Source: Pseudomonas sp. ML96
Lineage (GTDB): Bacteria > Pseudomonadota > Gammaproteobacteria > Pseudomonadales > Pseudomonadaceae
Direction: 5' to 3'
Assembly (NCBI RefSeq): GCF_000761545.1
Contig: NZ_JPMY01000003.1
Location: forward strand, 124,001 to 188,000
DNA length: 64,000 bases
Position numbers and translations under genes: made by a program. This document shows, one piece after another, positions 19,357 through 28,526 of this stretch (positions are counted from its first letter, which is position 1; every line of letters begins with the position of its first letter). Under the pieces are notes generated by a model. That model searched no databases and was not told where the DNA came from. It was given only the letters and a program-made list of their open reading frames with translations.

Positions 19357-20544
19357 TCAGAAGCTGTCACCAGGCACCCGCACCCAGCCTTCCATCAGAA
19401 TCCGCGCGCTGCGACTCATGATCGCCTTGGTCACGGTCCATTGACCGTCGACCAACTTGGCCTGAGCGCCAACGCGCAAGGTGCCAGACGGATGACCGAA
19501 ACGCACCGCTTCGCGCTCGCCGCCACCGGCCGCCAGGTTGACCAGGGTGCCGGGAATGGCCGCCGCCGTGCCGATGGCCACCGCGCAGGTGCCCATCATG
19601 GCGTGGTGCAGCTTGCCCATGGACAGCGCACGGACCAGCAGATCGACCTCGCTAGCAGACACCTCCTTGCCACTGGACGCCTTGTAGCTCTTGGGCTTGG
19701 ACACGAAGGCGATCTTCGGCGTGTGCTGGCGGGTGGCCGCCTCCTCTGCCGTCTTGATCAGCCCCATGCGCAGGGCGCCGGCCACGCGAATCTGCTCGAA
19801 GCGCGCCAGTTGCTGCGGGTCGCCATTGATCGCCTCGCGCAGCTCGGTGCCCTGGTAACCGATGTCCTCGGCATTGACGAACACCGTGGGAATGCCAGCG
19901 GTGATCATGGTCGCCTTGAAGGTACCGACACCCGGCACTTCCAGCTCATCGACCAGGTTGCCGGTGGGGAACATCGAGCCGCCCTCCTCGCCGTCGTCGG
20001 ACGGATCGAGGAACTCCAGCACGATCTCTGCCGCCGGGAAGGTCACGCCGTCTAGCTCGAAGTCGCCGGTTTCCTGGACCTGGCCATTGCTGACCGGCAC
20101 GTGGGCGATGATGGTTTTCTGGATGTTGGCCTGCCAGATACGCACCACGCAGGTGCCGTTGTCCGCGATGCGCGCCGGATCGACCAGACCGGCATGCAGG
20201 GCGAAGGCGCCGGCGGCGGTCGACAGGTTGCCGCAGTTGCCACTCCAGTCGACGAAGGCCTTGTCGATCGAGACCTGGCCGTAGAGGTAGTCGACGTCGT
20301 GATCGGGCTGACTGCTCTTGGACAGGATCACGCACTTGGAGGTCGACGAGGTCGCGCCGCCCATGCCATCGATATGCGCGCCGTACGGATCGGGGCTGCC
20401 GATCACGCGCATGAACAGCTTGTCGCGGGCCGCGCCGGGTACCTGGCAACGCTCGGGCAGGTCCTGCAGGCGGAAGAACACGCCCTTGCTGGTACCGCCG
20501 CGAATGTAGGTGGCGGGGATCTTCACTTGAGGTACATGGGACAT
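19357..20544 (-). CDS. prpF: 2-methylaconitate cis-trans isomerase
   Basis: Isomerises the 2-methylaconitate formed by AcnD so that aconitase can complete the methylcitrate cycle. The 395-residue protein belongs to the diaminopimelate-epimerase fold. It begins VKIPATYIRGGTSKGVFFR, the PrpF signature, with further motifs DPYGAHIDGMGGATSSTSK and WSGNCGNLSTAAGAFAL, the latter holding a conserved Cys. As the last gene of the cluster it follows acnD by 92 bases. PrpF is needed only with AcnD-type enzymes, so the pairing seen here is diagnostic of the AcnD/PrpF variant that replaces PrpD. Confidence 0.96.
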   Translation of the reverse strand: MSHVPQVKIPATYIRGGTSKGVFFRLQDLPERCQVPGAARDKLFMRVIGSPDPYGAHIDGMGGATSSTSKCVILSKSSQPDHDVDYLYGQVSIDKAFVDWSGNCGNLSTAAGAFALHAGLVDPARIADNGTCVVRIWQANIQKTIIAHVPVSNGQVQETGDFELDGVTFPAAEIVLEFLDPSDDGEEGGSMFPTGNLVDELEVPGVGTFKATMITAGIPTVFVNAEDIGYQGTELREAINGDPQQLARFEQIRVAGALRMGLIKTAEEAATRQHTPKIAFVSKPKSYKASSGKEVSASEVDLLVRALSMGKLHHAMMGTCAVAIGTAAAIPGTLVNLAAGGGEREAVRFGHPSGTLRVGAQAKLVDGQWTVTKAIMSRSARILMEGWVRVPGDSF

Positions 20545-20636
20545 GAGTCAGGTCCTGGCCATTCGATGCAGGGTCGAGCTGACCCGGCCCTGCGAGAAGA
20601 GGTCCGCCCCGCCATTGGCGGAGCGGAGTCGTTACA

Positions 20637-23246
20637 TCAGGCTACCGCGCCTTCCAGGAAGTCTTTGGCGAAGCGCTGCAGCACGCCACCAGCCTTGTAC
20701 ACACTGACGTCGGCAGCGGTGTCGAGGCGGCAGGTCACCGGCACTTCGACCACCTCGCCATTGCGGCGATTGACCACCAGGGTCAGGTCGCAGCGCGGCG
20801 AGACTTCGCCCTTGATGTCGTAGGTCTCGGTGCCGTCCAGACCCAGGGTCAGGCGGGTGGTGCCCGGCTTGAACTCCACCGGCAGCACGCCCATGCCCAC
20901 CAGGTTAGTGCGATGGATGCGCTCGAAGCCTTCGGCAACGATCACTTCCACGCCTGCCAAGCGTACGCCCTTGGCCGCCCAGTCGCGGGACGAGCCCTGG
21001 CCGTAGTCGGCACCGGCGACGATGATCAGGTTCTGTTTGCGGTTCATGTAGGTTTCGATGGCCTCCCACATGCGCATGACCTGGCCTTGCGGCTCGACGC
21101 GGGCCAGCGAACCCTTCTTCACCGCACCATCGACCACGACCATCTCGTTGACCAGCTGCGGGTTGGCGAAGGTTGCGCGCTGGGCAGTCAGGTGGTCGCC
21201 GCGGTGGGTGGCGTAGGAGTTAAAGTCCTCCTCCGGCAGGCCCATCTTGTGCAGGTACTCGCCGGCCGCCGAGTCCATCAGGATGGCGTTGGATGGCGAC
21301 AGATGATCTGTGGTGATGTTGTCCGGCAGGATTGCCAGCGGCAACATGCCCTTGAGCGTGCGCTCGCCAGCCAACGCGCCTTCCCAGTACGGCGGGCGGC
21401 GGATATAGGTGGACATCGGGCGCCAGTCGTACAGCGGGCTTTCCGCTTCCTGAACGCTGCCTAGATCGAACATCGGGATGTAGATCTGGCGGAACTGCTC
21501 CGGCTTGACGCTGGAGGCGACGATGGCGTCGATTTCCTCGTCGGACGGCCATAGGTCCTTGAGCGTAACCGGGTTGCCGTTCTTGTCGGTGCCCAGCACA
21601 TCCTGTTCGATATCGAAGCGCACGGTACCGGCGATGGCGTAGGCGACTACCAGCGGCGGCGAAGCCAGGAAGGCCTGTTTGGCGTAGGGGTGGATGCGGC
21701 CGTCGAAGTTGCGGTTACCCGAAAGTACGGCGGTGGCGTACAGGTCGCGGTCGATGATCTCTTTCTGGATCACCGGGTCCAGCGCGCCGGACATGCCGTT
21801 ACAGGTGGTGCAGGCGTAAGCGACGATGCCGAAGCCGAGCTTCTCCAGTTCCGGCAGCAGGCCGGCCTCCTCCAGGTACAGCTTGGCGACTTTCGAACCC
21901 GGAGCGAAGGAAGTCTTCACCCACGGCTTTCGCAGCAGGCCCAGGGCGTTAGCCTTCTTCGCCACCAGGCCGGCGGCGACCACGTTACGCGGGTTGGAGG
22001 TGTTGGTGCAGCTGGTGATGGCGGCAATGATCACTGCGCCATCGGGCATCAGGCCTTCGGCTTCCTCGGCCTTGCCGGACTGCAGCTTGGCTTCGTCGGC
22101 AATGCCACGCTCGGCCAGCGCCGAGGTCGGCAGGCGACGGTGCGGGTTGGACGGGCCGGCCATGTTGCGCACCACGCTGCCCAGATCGAAGCTCAGCACG
22201 CGCTCGTATTCGGCGGTCTTCAGCGCATCGCTCCACAGACCGAGGGTCTTCGCGTAGTTTTCCACCAGCGCCACTTGCTCAGGCTCGCGACCGGTGAGCT
22301 TGAGGTAGTCGATGGTCTGGCCGTCAATGTAGAACATCGAGGCGGTGGCGCCGTATTCCGGGCACATGTTGGAGATGGTCGCGCGGTCGCCGATGGACAG
22401 GCTGTCCGCCCCTTCGCCGAAGAACTCGACGTAGGCGCCGACCACACGCTCCTTGCGCAGGAACTCGGTGATCGCCAGCACGATGTCGGTGGCGGTGATA
22501 CCGGGTTTGCGCTTGCCGGTCAGCTCCACGCCGACGATGTCGGGCAGGCGCATCATCGACGGGTGGCCGAGCATCACGGTCTCGGCTTCCAGGCCGCCGA
22601 CGCCGATGGCGATCACACCCAAGGCGTCCACGTGCGGGGTGTGCGAATCGGTGCCGACGCAGGTGTCGGGGAACGCGATGCCGCCGCGCGCCTGGATCAC
22701 CGGGCTCATTTTCTCCAGGTTGATCTGGTGCATGATGCCGTTGCCGGCCGGGATCACATCGACGTTCTTGAACGCGGTCTTGGTCCACTCGATGAAGTGG
22801 AAGCGATCCTCGTTGCGGCGATCCTCGATGGCGCGGTTCTTCTCGAACGCATCCGGATCGAAGCCAGGAGCTTCCACGGCCAGCGAGTGGTCGACGATCA
22901 GCTGGGTCGGCACCACCGGATTGACCTTGGACGGGTCGCCGCCTTGCTCGGCGATGGCGTCGCGCAAGCCGGCCAGGTCAACCAGTGCGGTCTGGCCGAG
23001 GATGTCGTGGCAAACCACGCGCGCCGGGTACCAGGGGAAGTCCAGGTCGCGCTTGCGGTAGATCAGCTGTTCCAGCGCGGGCGTCAGCAGCTCTGGCTCG
23101 CAGCGGCGCACCAGCTGCTCGGCCAGCACGCGCGAGGTGTAGGGCAATTTGGCCCAGGCGCCGGCCTGGATCGCCTCAACCGCCGCAGGGGCGTTGAAGT
23201 AGTCCAGATCGGTGCCGGCCAGGCGTTCACGGTAGTTGGTGTTCAT
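20637..23246 (-). CDS. acnD: Fe-S 2-methylcitrate dehydratase AcnD
   Basis: Aconitase-family enzyme that dehydrates 2-methylcitrate in the methylcitrate cycle of propionate oxidation. The 869-residue product carries three cluster-ligand cysteines, one in ITSCTNTSNPRNVVAAGL and two in ACTTCNGMSGALD, followed by the swivel domain near the C-terminus (IIVAGADYGQGSSRDWAAKG). The start at 23246 (MNTNYRERL) overlaps nothing: it begins one base after the prpC stop (TAAAATG), so translation is coupled. The upstream in-frame extension of nine codons lies inside prpC and is rejected. Confidence 0.97.
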   Translation of the reverse strand: MNTNYRERLAGTDLDYFNAPAAVEAIQAGAWAKLPYTSRVLAEQLVRRCEPELLTPALEQLIYRKRDLDFPWYPARVVCHDILGQTALVDLAGLRDAIAEQGGDPSKVNPVVPTQLIVDHSLAVEAPGFDPDAFEKNRAIEDRRNEDRFHFIEWTKTAFKNVDVIPAGNGIMHQINLEKMSPVIQARGGIAFPDTCVGTDSHTPHVDALGVIAIGVGGLEAETVMLGHPSMMRLPDIVGVELTGKRKPGITATDIVLAITEFLRKERVVGAYVEFFGEGADSLSIGDRATISNMCPEYGATASMFYIDGQTIDYLKLTGREPEQVALVENYAKTLGLWSDALKTAEYERVLSFDLGSVVRNMAGPSNPHRRLPTSALAERGIADEAKLQSGKAEEAEGLMPDGAVIIAAITSCTNTSNPRNVVAAGLVAKKANALGLLRKPWVKTSFAPGSKVAKLYLEEAGLLPELEKLGFGIVAYACTTCNGMSGALDPVIQKEIIDRDLYATAVLSGNRNFDGRIHPYAKQAFLASPPLVVAYAIAGTVRFDIEQDVLGTDKNGNPVTLKDLWPSDEEIDAIVASSVKPEQFRQIYIPMFDLGSVQEAESPLYDWRPMSTYIRRPPYWEGALAGERTLKGMLPLAILPDNITTDHLSPSNAILMDSAAGEYLHKMGLPEEDFNSYATHRGDHLTAQRATFANPQLVNEMVVVDGAVKKGSLARVEPQGQVMRMWEAIETYMNRKQNLIIVAGADYGQGSSRDWAAKGVRLAGVEVIVAEGFERIHRTNLVGMGVLPVEFKPGTTRLTLGLDGTETYDIKGEVSPRCDLTLVVNRRNGEVVEVPVTCRLDTAADVSVYKAGGVLQRFAKDFLEGAVA

Positions 23247-23247
23247 T

Positions 23248-24408
23248 TTATTTACGGTCCTTGAGCGGCACAAACTTCAGGTCCTCGGGACCGGTGTAGT
23301 TGGCGCTCGGGCGAATGATCTTGCCGTCGATGCGCTGCTCGATGACGTGGGCGGACCAGCCAGCGGTGCGCGCGATGACGAACAGCGGGGTGAACATCGC
23401 GGTGGGCACGCCCATCATGTGGTAGCTCACGGCGCTGAACCAATCGAGGTTGGGGAACATCTTCTTGATATCCCACATGATGGCTTCCAGGCGCTCGGCG
23501 ATGTCGTACATCTTGGTGTTGGACTGCTCATTGGACAGTTGCAGAGCGACTTCCTTGATCACCTTGTTGCGCGGGTCGGCCACGGTGTAGACCGGATGAC
23601 CGAAGCCGATCACCACTTCCTTCTTCTCGACACGAGCACGGATATCGGCCTCAGCCTCGTCCGGGTTGTCGTAGCGTTTCTGGATCTCGAAGGCCACCTC
23701 GTTGGCGCCGCCATGTTTCGGCCCGCGCAGCGCGCCAATGGCGCCGGCGATGCAGCTGAAGATGTCCGAACCGGTACCGGCGATCACCCGGGAGGTGAAG
23801 GTCGAGGCGTTGAATTCGTGCTCGGCGTACAGGTTGAGCGAGGTGTGCATGGCACGCACCCAGGACTCACGCGGCTTCTCGCCATGCAGCAGGTGCAGGA
23901 AGTGGCCACCGATGGAGTCGTCGTCGGTCTCGACATCGATGCGCTTGCCGTTGTGGCTGAAGTGGTACCAGTACAGCAGCGCGGAGCCCAGCGAAGCCAT
24001 CAGCTTGTCGGCGATATCGCGGGCGCCCGGGTGGTTGTGGTCGTCCTTCTCCGGCGACAGGCAGCCGAGCACGGACACGGCGGTGCGCATCACGTCCATC
24101 GGGTGGGCCGACGGCGGCAGGGTTTCCAGGGCGGCCTTCACGCCAGCCGGCAGGCCGCGCAGGGCTTTCAGTTTGGCCTTGTAGCCGCCCAGTTCGGCGA
24201 CGTTGGGCAGCTTGCCGTGGACCAGCAGGTGGGCGATCTCTTCGAATTCGCAGCGATTGGCGAAATCCAGAACGTCATAGCCACGATAGTGCAGGTCGTT
24301 GCCGGTGCGGCCGACAGTGCACAGGGCGGTGTTGCCGGCGGCGGTGCCACTCAGGGCCACGGACTTCTTCGGTTTGAAGCCGGTGGTGGTTTCTGCGGTA
24401 GCGCTCAT
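23248..24408 (-). CDS. prpC: 2-methylcitrate synthase
   Basis: Condenses propionyl-CoA with oxaloacetate to 2-methylcitrate and CoA. The 386-residue protein is of the short (type II-like) citrate-synthase family. The catalytic histidine regions are visible in [14 protein letters not shown], in [12 protein letters not shown] and in [13 protein letters not shown], and the C-terminal Arg/Asp motifs are present. The start at 24408 ([10 protein letters not shown]) has AGGAGA upstream; the frame extends 31 codons further but without support. acnD is coupled one base downstream; prpB lies 153 bases upstream across a spacer with two inverted repeats. Confidence 0.97.
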   Translation of the reverse strand: MSATAETTTGFKPKKSVALSGTAAGNTALCTVGRTGNDLHYRGYDVLDFANRCEFEEIAHLLVHGKLPNVAELGGYKAKLKALRGLPAGVKAALETLPPSAHPMDVMRTAVSVLGCLSPEKDDHNHPGARDIADKLMASLGSALLYWYHFSHNGKRIDVETDDDSIGGHFLHLLHGEKPRESWVRAMHTSLNLYAEHEFNASTFTSRVIAGTGSDIFSCIAGAIGALRGPKHGGANEVAFEIQKRYDNPDEAEADIRARVEKKEVVIGFGHPVYTVADPRNKVIKEVALQLSNEQSNTKMYDIAERLEAIMWDIKKMFPNLDWFSAVSYHMMGVPTAMFTPLFVIARTAGWSAHVIEQRIDGKIIRPSANYTGPEDLKFVPLKDRK

Positions 24409-24450
24409 CGCGTGTCTCCTCATCAAATCCGGTTGCTTGTTCTTGTTACG

Positions 24451-24507
24451 CAGGCCTTGAGGCCTGTCGTTCGGTTCGAATGCGGTCGGCAGATACAGCA
24501 TCTGCCG
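24451..24507 (-). other. Two inverted repeats in the prpB-prpC spacer
   Basis: The 153-base spacer between prpB and prpC holds CAGGCC-TTGA-GGCCTG (24451-24466) and a perfect 8-bp inverted repeat CGGCAGAT / ATCTGCCG (24487-24494, 24500-24507). Neither is followed by a T-run, so they are not clear terminators; RNA processing or attenuation signals are possible. Confidence 0.55.
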
Positions 24508-24561
24508 AGGGCGCCAACGGCGTATGACAGCGATACGTCACTCGCCGGGCAGGGCTGACGG

Positions 24562-25449
24562 TTACTTCTTGCCGGCAGCGAACAGCGCGTCGAGCTTCTG
24601 CTCGAAGGCGTGGTAGCCGATGCGGTCGTACAGCTCGGCACGGGTCTGCATCAGCTCGATCACATCCTTCTGGTGGCCGTTCTGGCGGATCGAGGTGTAG
24701 ACACTTTCCGCAGCCTTGTTGGCGGCGCGGAAGGCCGACAGCGGGTAGAGCTGAATGGCCACACCGACCGAGGCCAGCTCGTCACGGGTGAACAGCGGGG
24801 TCGCGCCGAACTCGGTGATGTTGGCCAGCACCGGCACATTCAGCGCATCGACGAAGCGCTTGTAGGTCGGCAGGTCATAGGCGGCCTCGGCGAAGATGCC
24901 ATCGGCACCCGCCTCCACGTAGCGCTGGCAGCGCTCGATGGCGGCGTCCACGCCCTCGGCCTGGATGGCGTCGGTGCGGGCAATCAGGAAGAAGTTCGGG
25001 TCGGTCTTGGCATCAGCGGCGGCGCGCACGCGGTCGACCATCTCCTCGCAGGAGACGATTTCCTTGCCCGGGCGATGACCGCAACGCTTGGCGCCAACCT
25101 GATCCTCGATGTGGGCGGCAGCGGCGCCGGCCTTGATCAGGTTCTTGATGGTGCGTTCGATGTTGAAGGCGCTGGGACCGAAGCCGGTGTCGATATCCAC
25201 CAGCAGCGGCAGATCGCAGACGTCGGTGATGCGGCGCACGTCGGTGAGCACGTCATCCAGGGTGTTGATGCCCAGGTCCGGCAGACCCAGAGAGCCCGCA
25301 GCGACACCGCCACCCGACAGGTAGATGGCCTGGAAGCCGGCACGCTTGGCCAGCAGCGCGTGGTTGGCGTTGATCGCGCCGATCACCTGCAGCGGTTGCT
25401 CGGCGGCGATGGCATCGCGAAAGCGCTGGCCGGGGGTTCTTACACTCAT
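24562..25449 (-). CDS. prpB: Methylisocitrate lyase
   Basis: Splits 2-methylisocitrate into pyruvate and succinate, the last step of the methylcitrate cycle. The 295-residue protein is a member of the isocitrate-lyase/PEP-mutase superfamily. Active-site motifs are [11 protein letters not shown] near residue 50, the metal-binding VDIDTGFG and the catalytic-cysteine loop [13 protein letters not shown]. Its ATG overlaps the stop of the upstream GntR regulator (ATGA), so regulator and enzymes form one transcription unit. The pyruvate produced is a substrate for PEP synthase, encoded nearby. Confidence 0.97.
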   Translation of the reverse strand: MSVRTPGQRFRDAIAAEQPLQVIGAINANHALLAKRAGFQAIYLSGGGVAAGSLGLPDLGINTLDDVLTDVRRITDVCDLPLLVDIDTGFGPSAFNIERTIKNLIKAGAAAAHIEDQVGAKRCGHRPGKEIVSCEEMVDRVRAAADAKTDPNFFLIARTDAIQAEGVDAAIERCQRYVEAGADGIFAEAAYDLPTYKRFVDALNVPVLANITEFGATPLFTRDELASVGVAIQLYPLSAFRAANKAAESVYTSIRQNGHQKDVIELMQTRAELYDRIGYHAFEQKLDALFAAGKK

Positions 25450-26168
25450 GACTCACCTCGTGTTTTGGACGGGTTGGCGAGCGCTTCCTGGTAGTGGCGC
25501 TCGATATTGCGCTTGGAGGCACCGATGTGACGGCGCATCAGCAGTTCGGCCAGTTCGCCGTCACGGTCGGCGATGGCATCGAGAATGCGGTGGTGTTCGG
25601 CAAAGGCCTGGTGCGGGCGATTCGGCGTCGTGGAGAACTGCAGGCGATACATGCGCACCAGCTGGTACAACTCGCCGCAGAGCATCTGTGTCAGCGTGCG
25701 GTTGCCGCTGCCCTGGATGATTCGGTAGTGGAAGTCGAAGTCGCCTTCCTGCTGGTAGTAGCCGACGCCGGCCTTGAACGCGGCGTCCTGCTCGTGCAGT
25801 TCCAGCACGCGGCGCAGCTCATCGATTTCAGCCTGGCTCATGCGTTCGGCGGCCAGCCGGCAGGCCATGCCCTCCAGCGACTCCCGAATCTCGTACAGCT
25901 CGATCAGCTCGGCATGGCTGAGCGACACCACGCGAGCGCCGACATGCGGTACGCGCACCAGCAGCCGCTGCCCCTCCAGGCGGTGAATCGCCTCGCGCAG
26001 CGGGCCACGACTGATGCCGTAGGTGCGCGCCAGCTCGGGCTCGGAAATCTTGCTACCAGGCGGAATCTCGCCCTGCACGATGGCCGCCTGGATACGGCGG
26101 AACACGTTCTCGGCAAGGGTCCCCGAGTCGGCCTGATCGCTATCTGATATATCGAGAGCATCTAGCAT
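25446..26168 (-). CDS. GntR-family (FCD) transcriptional regulator of the prp operon
   Basis: A 240-residue regulator: N-terminal winged helix-turn-helix ([32 protein letters not shown], about residues 25-55) and a C-terminal FCD ligand-binding helical domain of the FadR subfamily. It is the first gene of the prpB-prpC-acnD-prpF unit and overlaps prpB by four bases, so it probably controls this cluster; the natural inducer would be a methylcitrate-cycle intermediate, which is inference. The start at 26168 ([11 protein letters not shown]) is chosen because a perfect GTCGAC-centred palindrome begins two bases upstream of it; an in-frame start 33 bases earlier would put this sequence inside the gene. 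A second copy lies 74 bases further upstream. Confidence 0.9.
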   Translation of the reverse strand: MLDALDISDSDQADSGTLAENVFRRIQAAIVQGEIPPGSKISEPELARTYGISRGPLREAIHRLEGQRLLVRVPHVGARVVSLSHAELIELYEIRESLEGMACRLAAERMSQAEIDELRRVLELHEQDAAFKAGVGYYQQEGDFDFHYRIIQGSGNRTLTQMLCGELYQLVRMYRLQFSTTPNRPHQAFAEHHRILDAIADRDGELAELLMRRHIGASKRNIERHYQEALANPSKTRGES

Positions 26169-26169
26169 T

Positions 26170-26183
26170 ATTGTCGACACAAT
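26170..26183. promoter_or_regulatory. Candidate operator 1 of the prp regulator
   Basis: ATTGTCGACACAAT, a near-perfect dyad around GTCGAC (26173-26178), immediately upstream of the regulator start. It is a second copy of the sequence at 26244-26255. Binding by the GntR regulator is inference from symmetry and position. Confidence 0.6.
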
Positions 26184-26243
26184 GTGCTTTTGTTGCGGCA
26201 AAACTATGCCTGAAGCGCATCGCTGTCAACGCCATAAATCATG

Positions 26244-26255
26244 ATTGTCGACAAT
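26244..26255. promoter_or_regulatory. Candidate operator 2 of the prp regulator
   Basis: ATTGTCGACAAT, a perfect 12-bp palindrome. Its centre is 74 bases from the centre of operator 1, close to seven turns of B-DNA, which would put both sites on the same face and allow looping. Confidence 0.65.
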
Positions 26256-26453
26256 CCGTCAGGCGAGAGAAAAGCTACGCAATCGTGCAATCAACCTGCA
26301 GAAACGCTCATAAGCGGCTGTCGCAGCAGAAAAACCCCATGTTAGAATGCCGCCCGCATGCACCGGCCCGGAGCCGCCGTCATGCCTGCTAGACTTCACC
26401 CGCCGGCAGCCGCGCCCCGCCGCCGCCCCGACGACGCGAATATCAAAGGATTT

Positions 26454-26990
26454 ATGCGACTCAAGCCTTTCGCCCTCCTCCTCAGCTGCGGCCTGCTTCC
26501 CGGCATGAGTCTCGCCTCCGAAAAGACCGTGTACGGCCTGAATGAATACGTCAGCCTCGCGGACCTCAAGCTGGAAGTCGCCGCCAAACTCGACACCGGC
26601 GCCAAGACGGCCTCGCTCAGCGCCCGCGACATCGAACGCTTCAAACGTGACGGCGAAACCTGGGTGCGCTTCTACCTGGCCATCGACGATGCTCATGAGC
26701 ACGCAATCGAGCGCCCGCTGGCCCGCATCAGCAAGATCAAGCGCCGCTCCGGCGACTTCGATCCCGAGGAAGGCAAGACCTACACCGCTCGCCCGGTGAT
26801 CGAACTTGAAGTGTGCATGGGCAAGTCTTTGCACACCATCGAAGTGAACCTGACCGACCGCAGCGCATTCCAATACCCGCTGCTGATTGGCTCCGAGGCG
26901 CTCAAGCGCCTGGATGCCGTAGTCGATCCCAGTCTTAAATATGCTGCCGGCAAACCCGGCTGCACCCCTGACGCAAACTCTGCCGAGTAA
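26454..26990 (+). CDS. Secreted retropepsin-like (putative zinc protease, PF05618) protein
   Basis: A 178-residue exported protein with a Sec-type signal (MRLKPFALLLSCGLLPGMSL, cleavage near residue 21). The mature part is a retropepsin-like domain usually annotated as RimK-associated ATP-dependent zinc protease. The likely catalytic Asp47 is in KLDTGAKTASLSA, and the second fold signature is YPLLIGSEAL. The annotation as a zinc protease is historical; the DTG motif argues for an aspartyl-type or inactive enzyme. The start at 26454 has AAAGGA upstream and gives the signal peptide; a longer frame from 26358 is Pro/Arg-rich. The next gene starts 6 bases after the stop, and a third gene 5 bases after that: one operon. 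Role unknown. Confidence 0.88.
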   Translation: MRLKPFALLLSCGLLPGMSLASEKTVYGLNEYVSLADLKLEVAAKLDTGAKTASLSARDIERFKRDGETWVRFYLAIDDAHEHAIERPLARISKIKRRSGDFDPEEGKTYTARPVIELEVCMGKSLHTIEVNLTDRSAFQYPLLIGSEALKRLDAVVDPSLKYAAGKPGCTPDANSAE

Positions 26991-26995
26991 CTCAC

Positions 26996-28522
26996 ATGCG
27001 CTCTCTTACCCTGCATCTGAAAGTCCTTATCACCCTCCTGGTGACAGTGGGCGTTCTGGTAACGGCCTATCAGATATTCATCCTCGGCATCCCGGTGACC
27101 GAAGACGAGACCGATGACCTGTGGAATATCGACGCCAAGGTCGAGTTCCAGGCCAGCCCTCGCGAGCCGGTCAAGGTGCAGATGTTCGTACCGCCACTGA
27201 ACCAGGACTATGTGAGCCTCAACGAGAGCTTCATCTCCAACAACTACGGCGTGAGCGTCAACCGCATCGACGGCAACCGCAAGCTGACCTGGTCGGCTCG
27301 TCGCGCCAACGGCAACCAGACCCTCTACTACCGCCTGGTGCTGACCAAGCGCTACAGCGGCGAGCCGGCCAAGGCCAAGGGCCCGATCTTCCGCGACAGC
27401 ATCGCGGTAGAAGGCGCCGAGAAGATCGCAGCCGAAGCCCTGCTCGCCCCCATCCGCCAGCACTCGGCCGATGTGCAGACCTTCATCAGCGAGACCATCA
27501 AGCGTGTCAACAATGTTGGCGACGACAACGTCAAGCTACTGCTCGGCGGCGACGCGTCCACCGCCAACAAGGCCAAGGTCATCGACCTGCTGCTGTCCAT
27601 CGCCCACGTGCCGATGGAGCGCGTGCACACCATCCGCCTGATCGCGGACGCGCAGCAGGCCCCGGAACTGTGGCTGCGCAGCTTCAACGGCGAGAACTGG
27701 CTGTACTTCAACCCGGAAAGCGGCGAACAAGGCCTACCGACCGACCGCGTGGTCTGGTGGACCGGTGACGAGCCGCTGGTGAGCATCGAAGGCGGCAAGA
27801 AGCCGCAAGTCAGCTTCACCCTGAACAACAGCGAGATGAACGCCATCCGCCTGGCCAAGCTGACCGACGAGAACACCGACGTCGACTTCCTCGAATACTC
27901 GCTGTACGGCCTGCCGCTGCAGACCCAGCAGACCTATCAGATCATGATCATGATCCCGATCGGCGTGCTGGTGATCCTGATCCTGCGCAACCTGGGCGGC
28001 CTGCAGACCCTCGGCACCTTCACCCCGGTACTGATCGCCCTCGCCTTCCGCGAGACCCAGCTGGGCTTCGGCATCGTGCTGTTCACCATCATCACCGCCC
28101 TCGGCCTGTCGCTGCGCTCGTATCTGGAGCACCTGAAGCTACAGATGCTGCCGCGACTATCGGTGGTGCTGACCTTCGTGGTGGTGCTGATCGCCGTCAT
28201 CAGCCTGTTCAGCCACAAGCTCGGCCTGGAACGCGGCCTGTCGGTTGCTCTGTTCCCGATGGTGATCCTGACCATGACCATCGAACGCCTGTCCATCACT
28301 TGGGAAGAGCGTGGCGGCGCCCACGCCTTCAAGGTGGCCGTCGGCACCCTGTTCGCCGCAACCCTGGCGCACCTGCTGATGACCATCCCGGAGCTGACCT
28401 ACTTCATCTTCACCTTCCCTGCGGTGCTGCTGATCATGGTGGGCTTCATGCTGGCGATGGGGCGCTACCGCGGCTACCGCCTGACCGAGCTGTTCCGCTT
28501 CAAAGCCTTTCTGAAGGATTGA
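26996..28522 (+). CDS. Inactive-transglutaminase-like domain fused to a seven-helix membrane domain
   Basis: A 508-residue protein with an N-terminal membrane anchor (residues 8-30), a periplasmic domain of about 280 residues and a C-terminal block of about seven hydrophobic helices (from near residue 315). The soluble domain belongs to the family described as inactive transglutaminase fused to 7TM helices. I see no cysteine in the whole protein, so the Cys-His-Asp triad of active transglutaminases is absent. The domain most likely binds a peptide and couples it to the membrane block. It lies between the secreted retropepsin-like protein and the ATP-grasp ligase, with 5- and 4-base gaps. Function is not established; see the finding on this operon. 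Confidence 0.85.
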   Translation: MRSLTLHLKVLITLLVTVGVLVTAYQIFILGIPVTEDETDDLWNIDAKVEFQASPREPVKVQMFVPPLNQDYVSLNESFISNNYGVSVNRIDGNRKLTWSARRANGNQTLYYRLVLTKRYSGEPAKAKGPIFRDSIAVEGAEKIAAEALLAPIRQHSADVQTFISETIKRVNNVGDDNVKLLLGGDASTANKAKVIDLLLSIAHVPMERVHTIRLIADAQQAPELWLRSFNGENWLYFNPESGEQGLPTDRVVWWTGDEPLVSIEGGKKPQVSFTLNNSEMNAIRLAKLTDENTDVDFLEYSLYGLPLQTQQTYQIMIMIPIGVLVILILRNLGGLQTLGTFTPVLIALAFRETQLGFGIVLFTIITALGLSLRSYLEHLKLQMLPRLSVVLTFVVVLIAVISLFSHKLGLERGLSVALFPMVILTMTIERLSITWEERGGAHAFKVAVGTLFAATLAHLLMTIPELTYFIFTFPAVLLIMVGFMLAMGRYRGYRLTELFRFKAFLKD

Positions 28523-28526
28523 GCCC

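Noticed and set aside
21690..24558. Long plus-strand frames at 21690-23264 and 23236-24558
   Set aside because: Antisense to acnD and prpC, which have complete active sites. No ribosome sites and His/Asp-rich composition.
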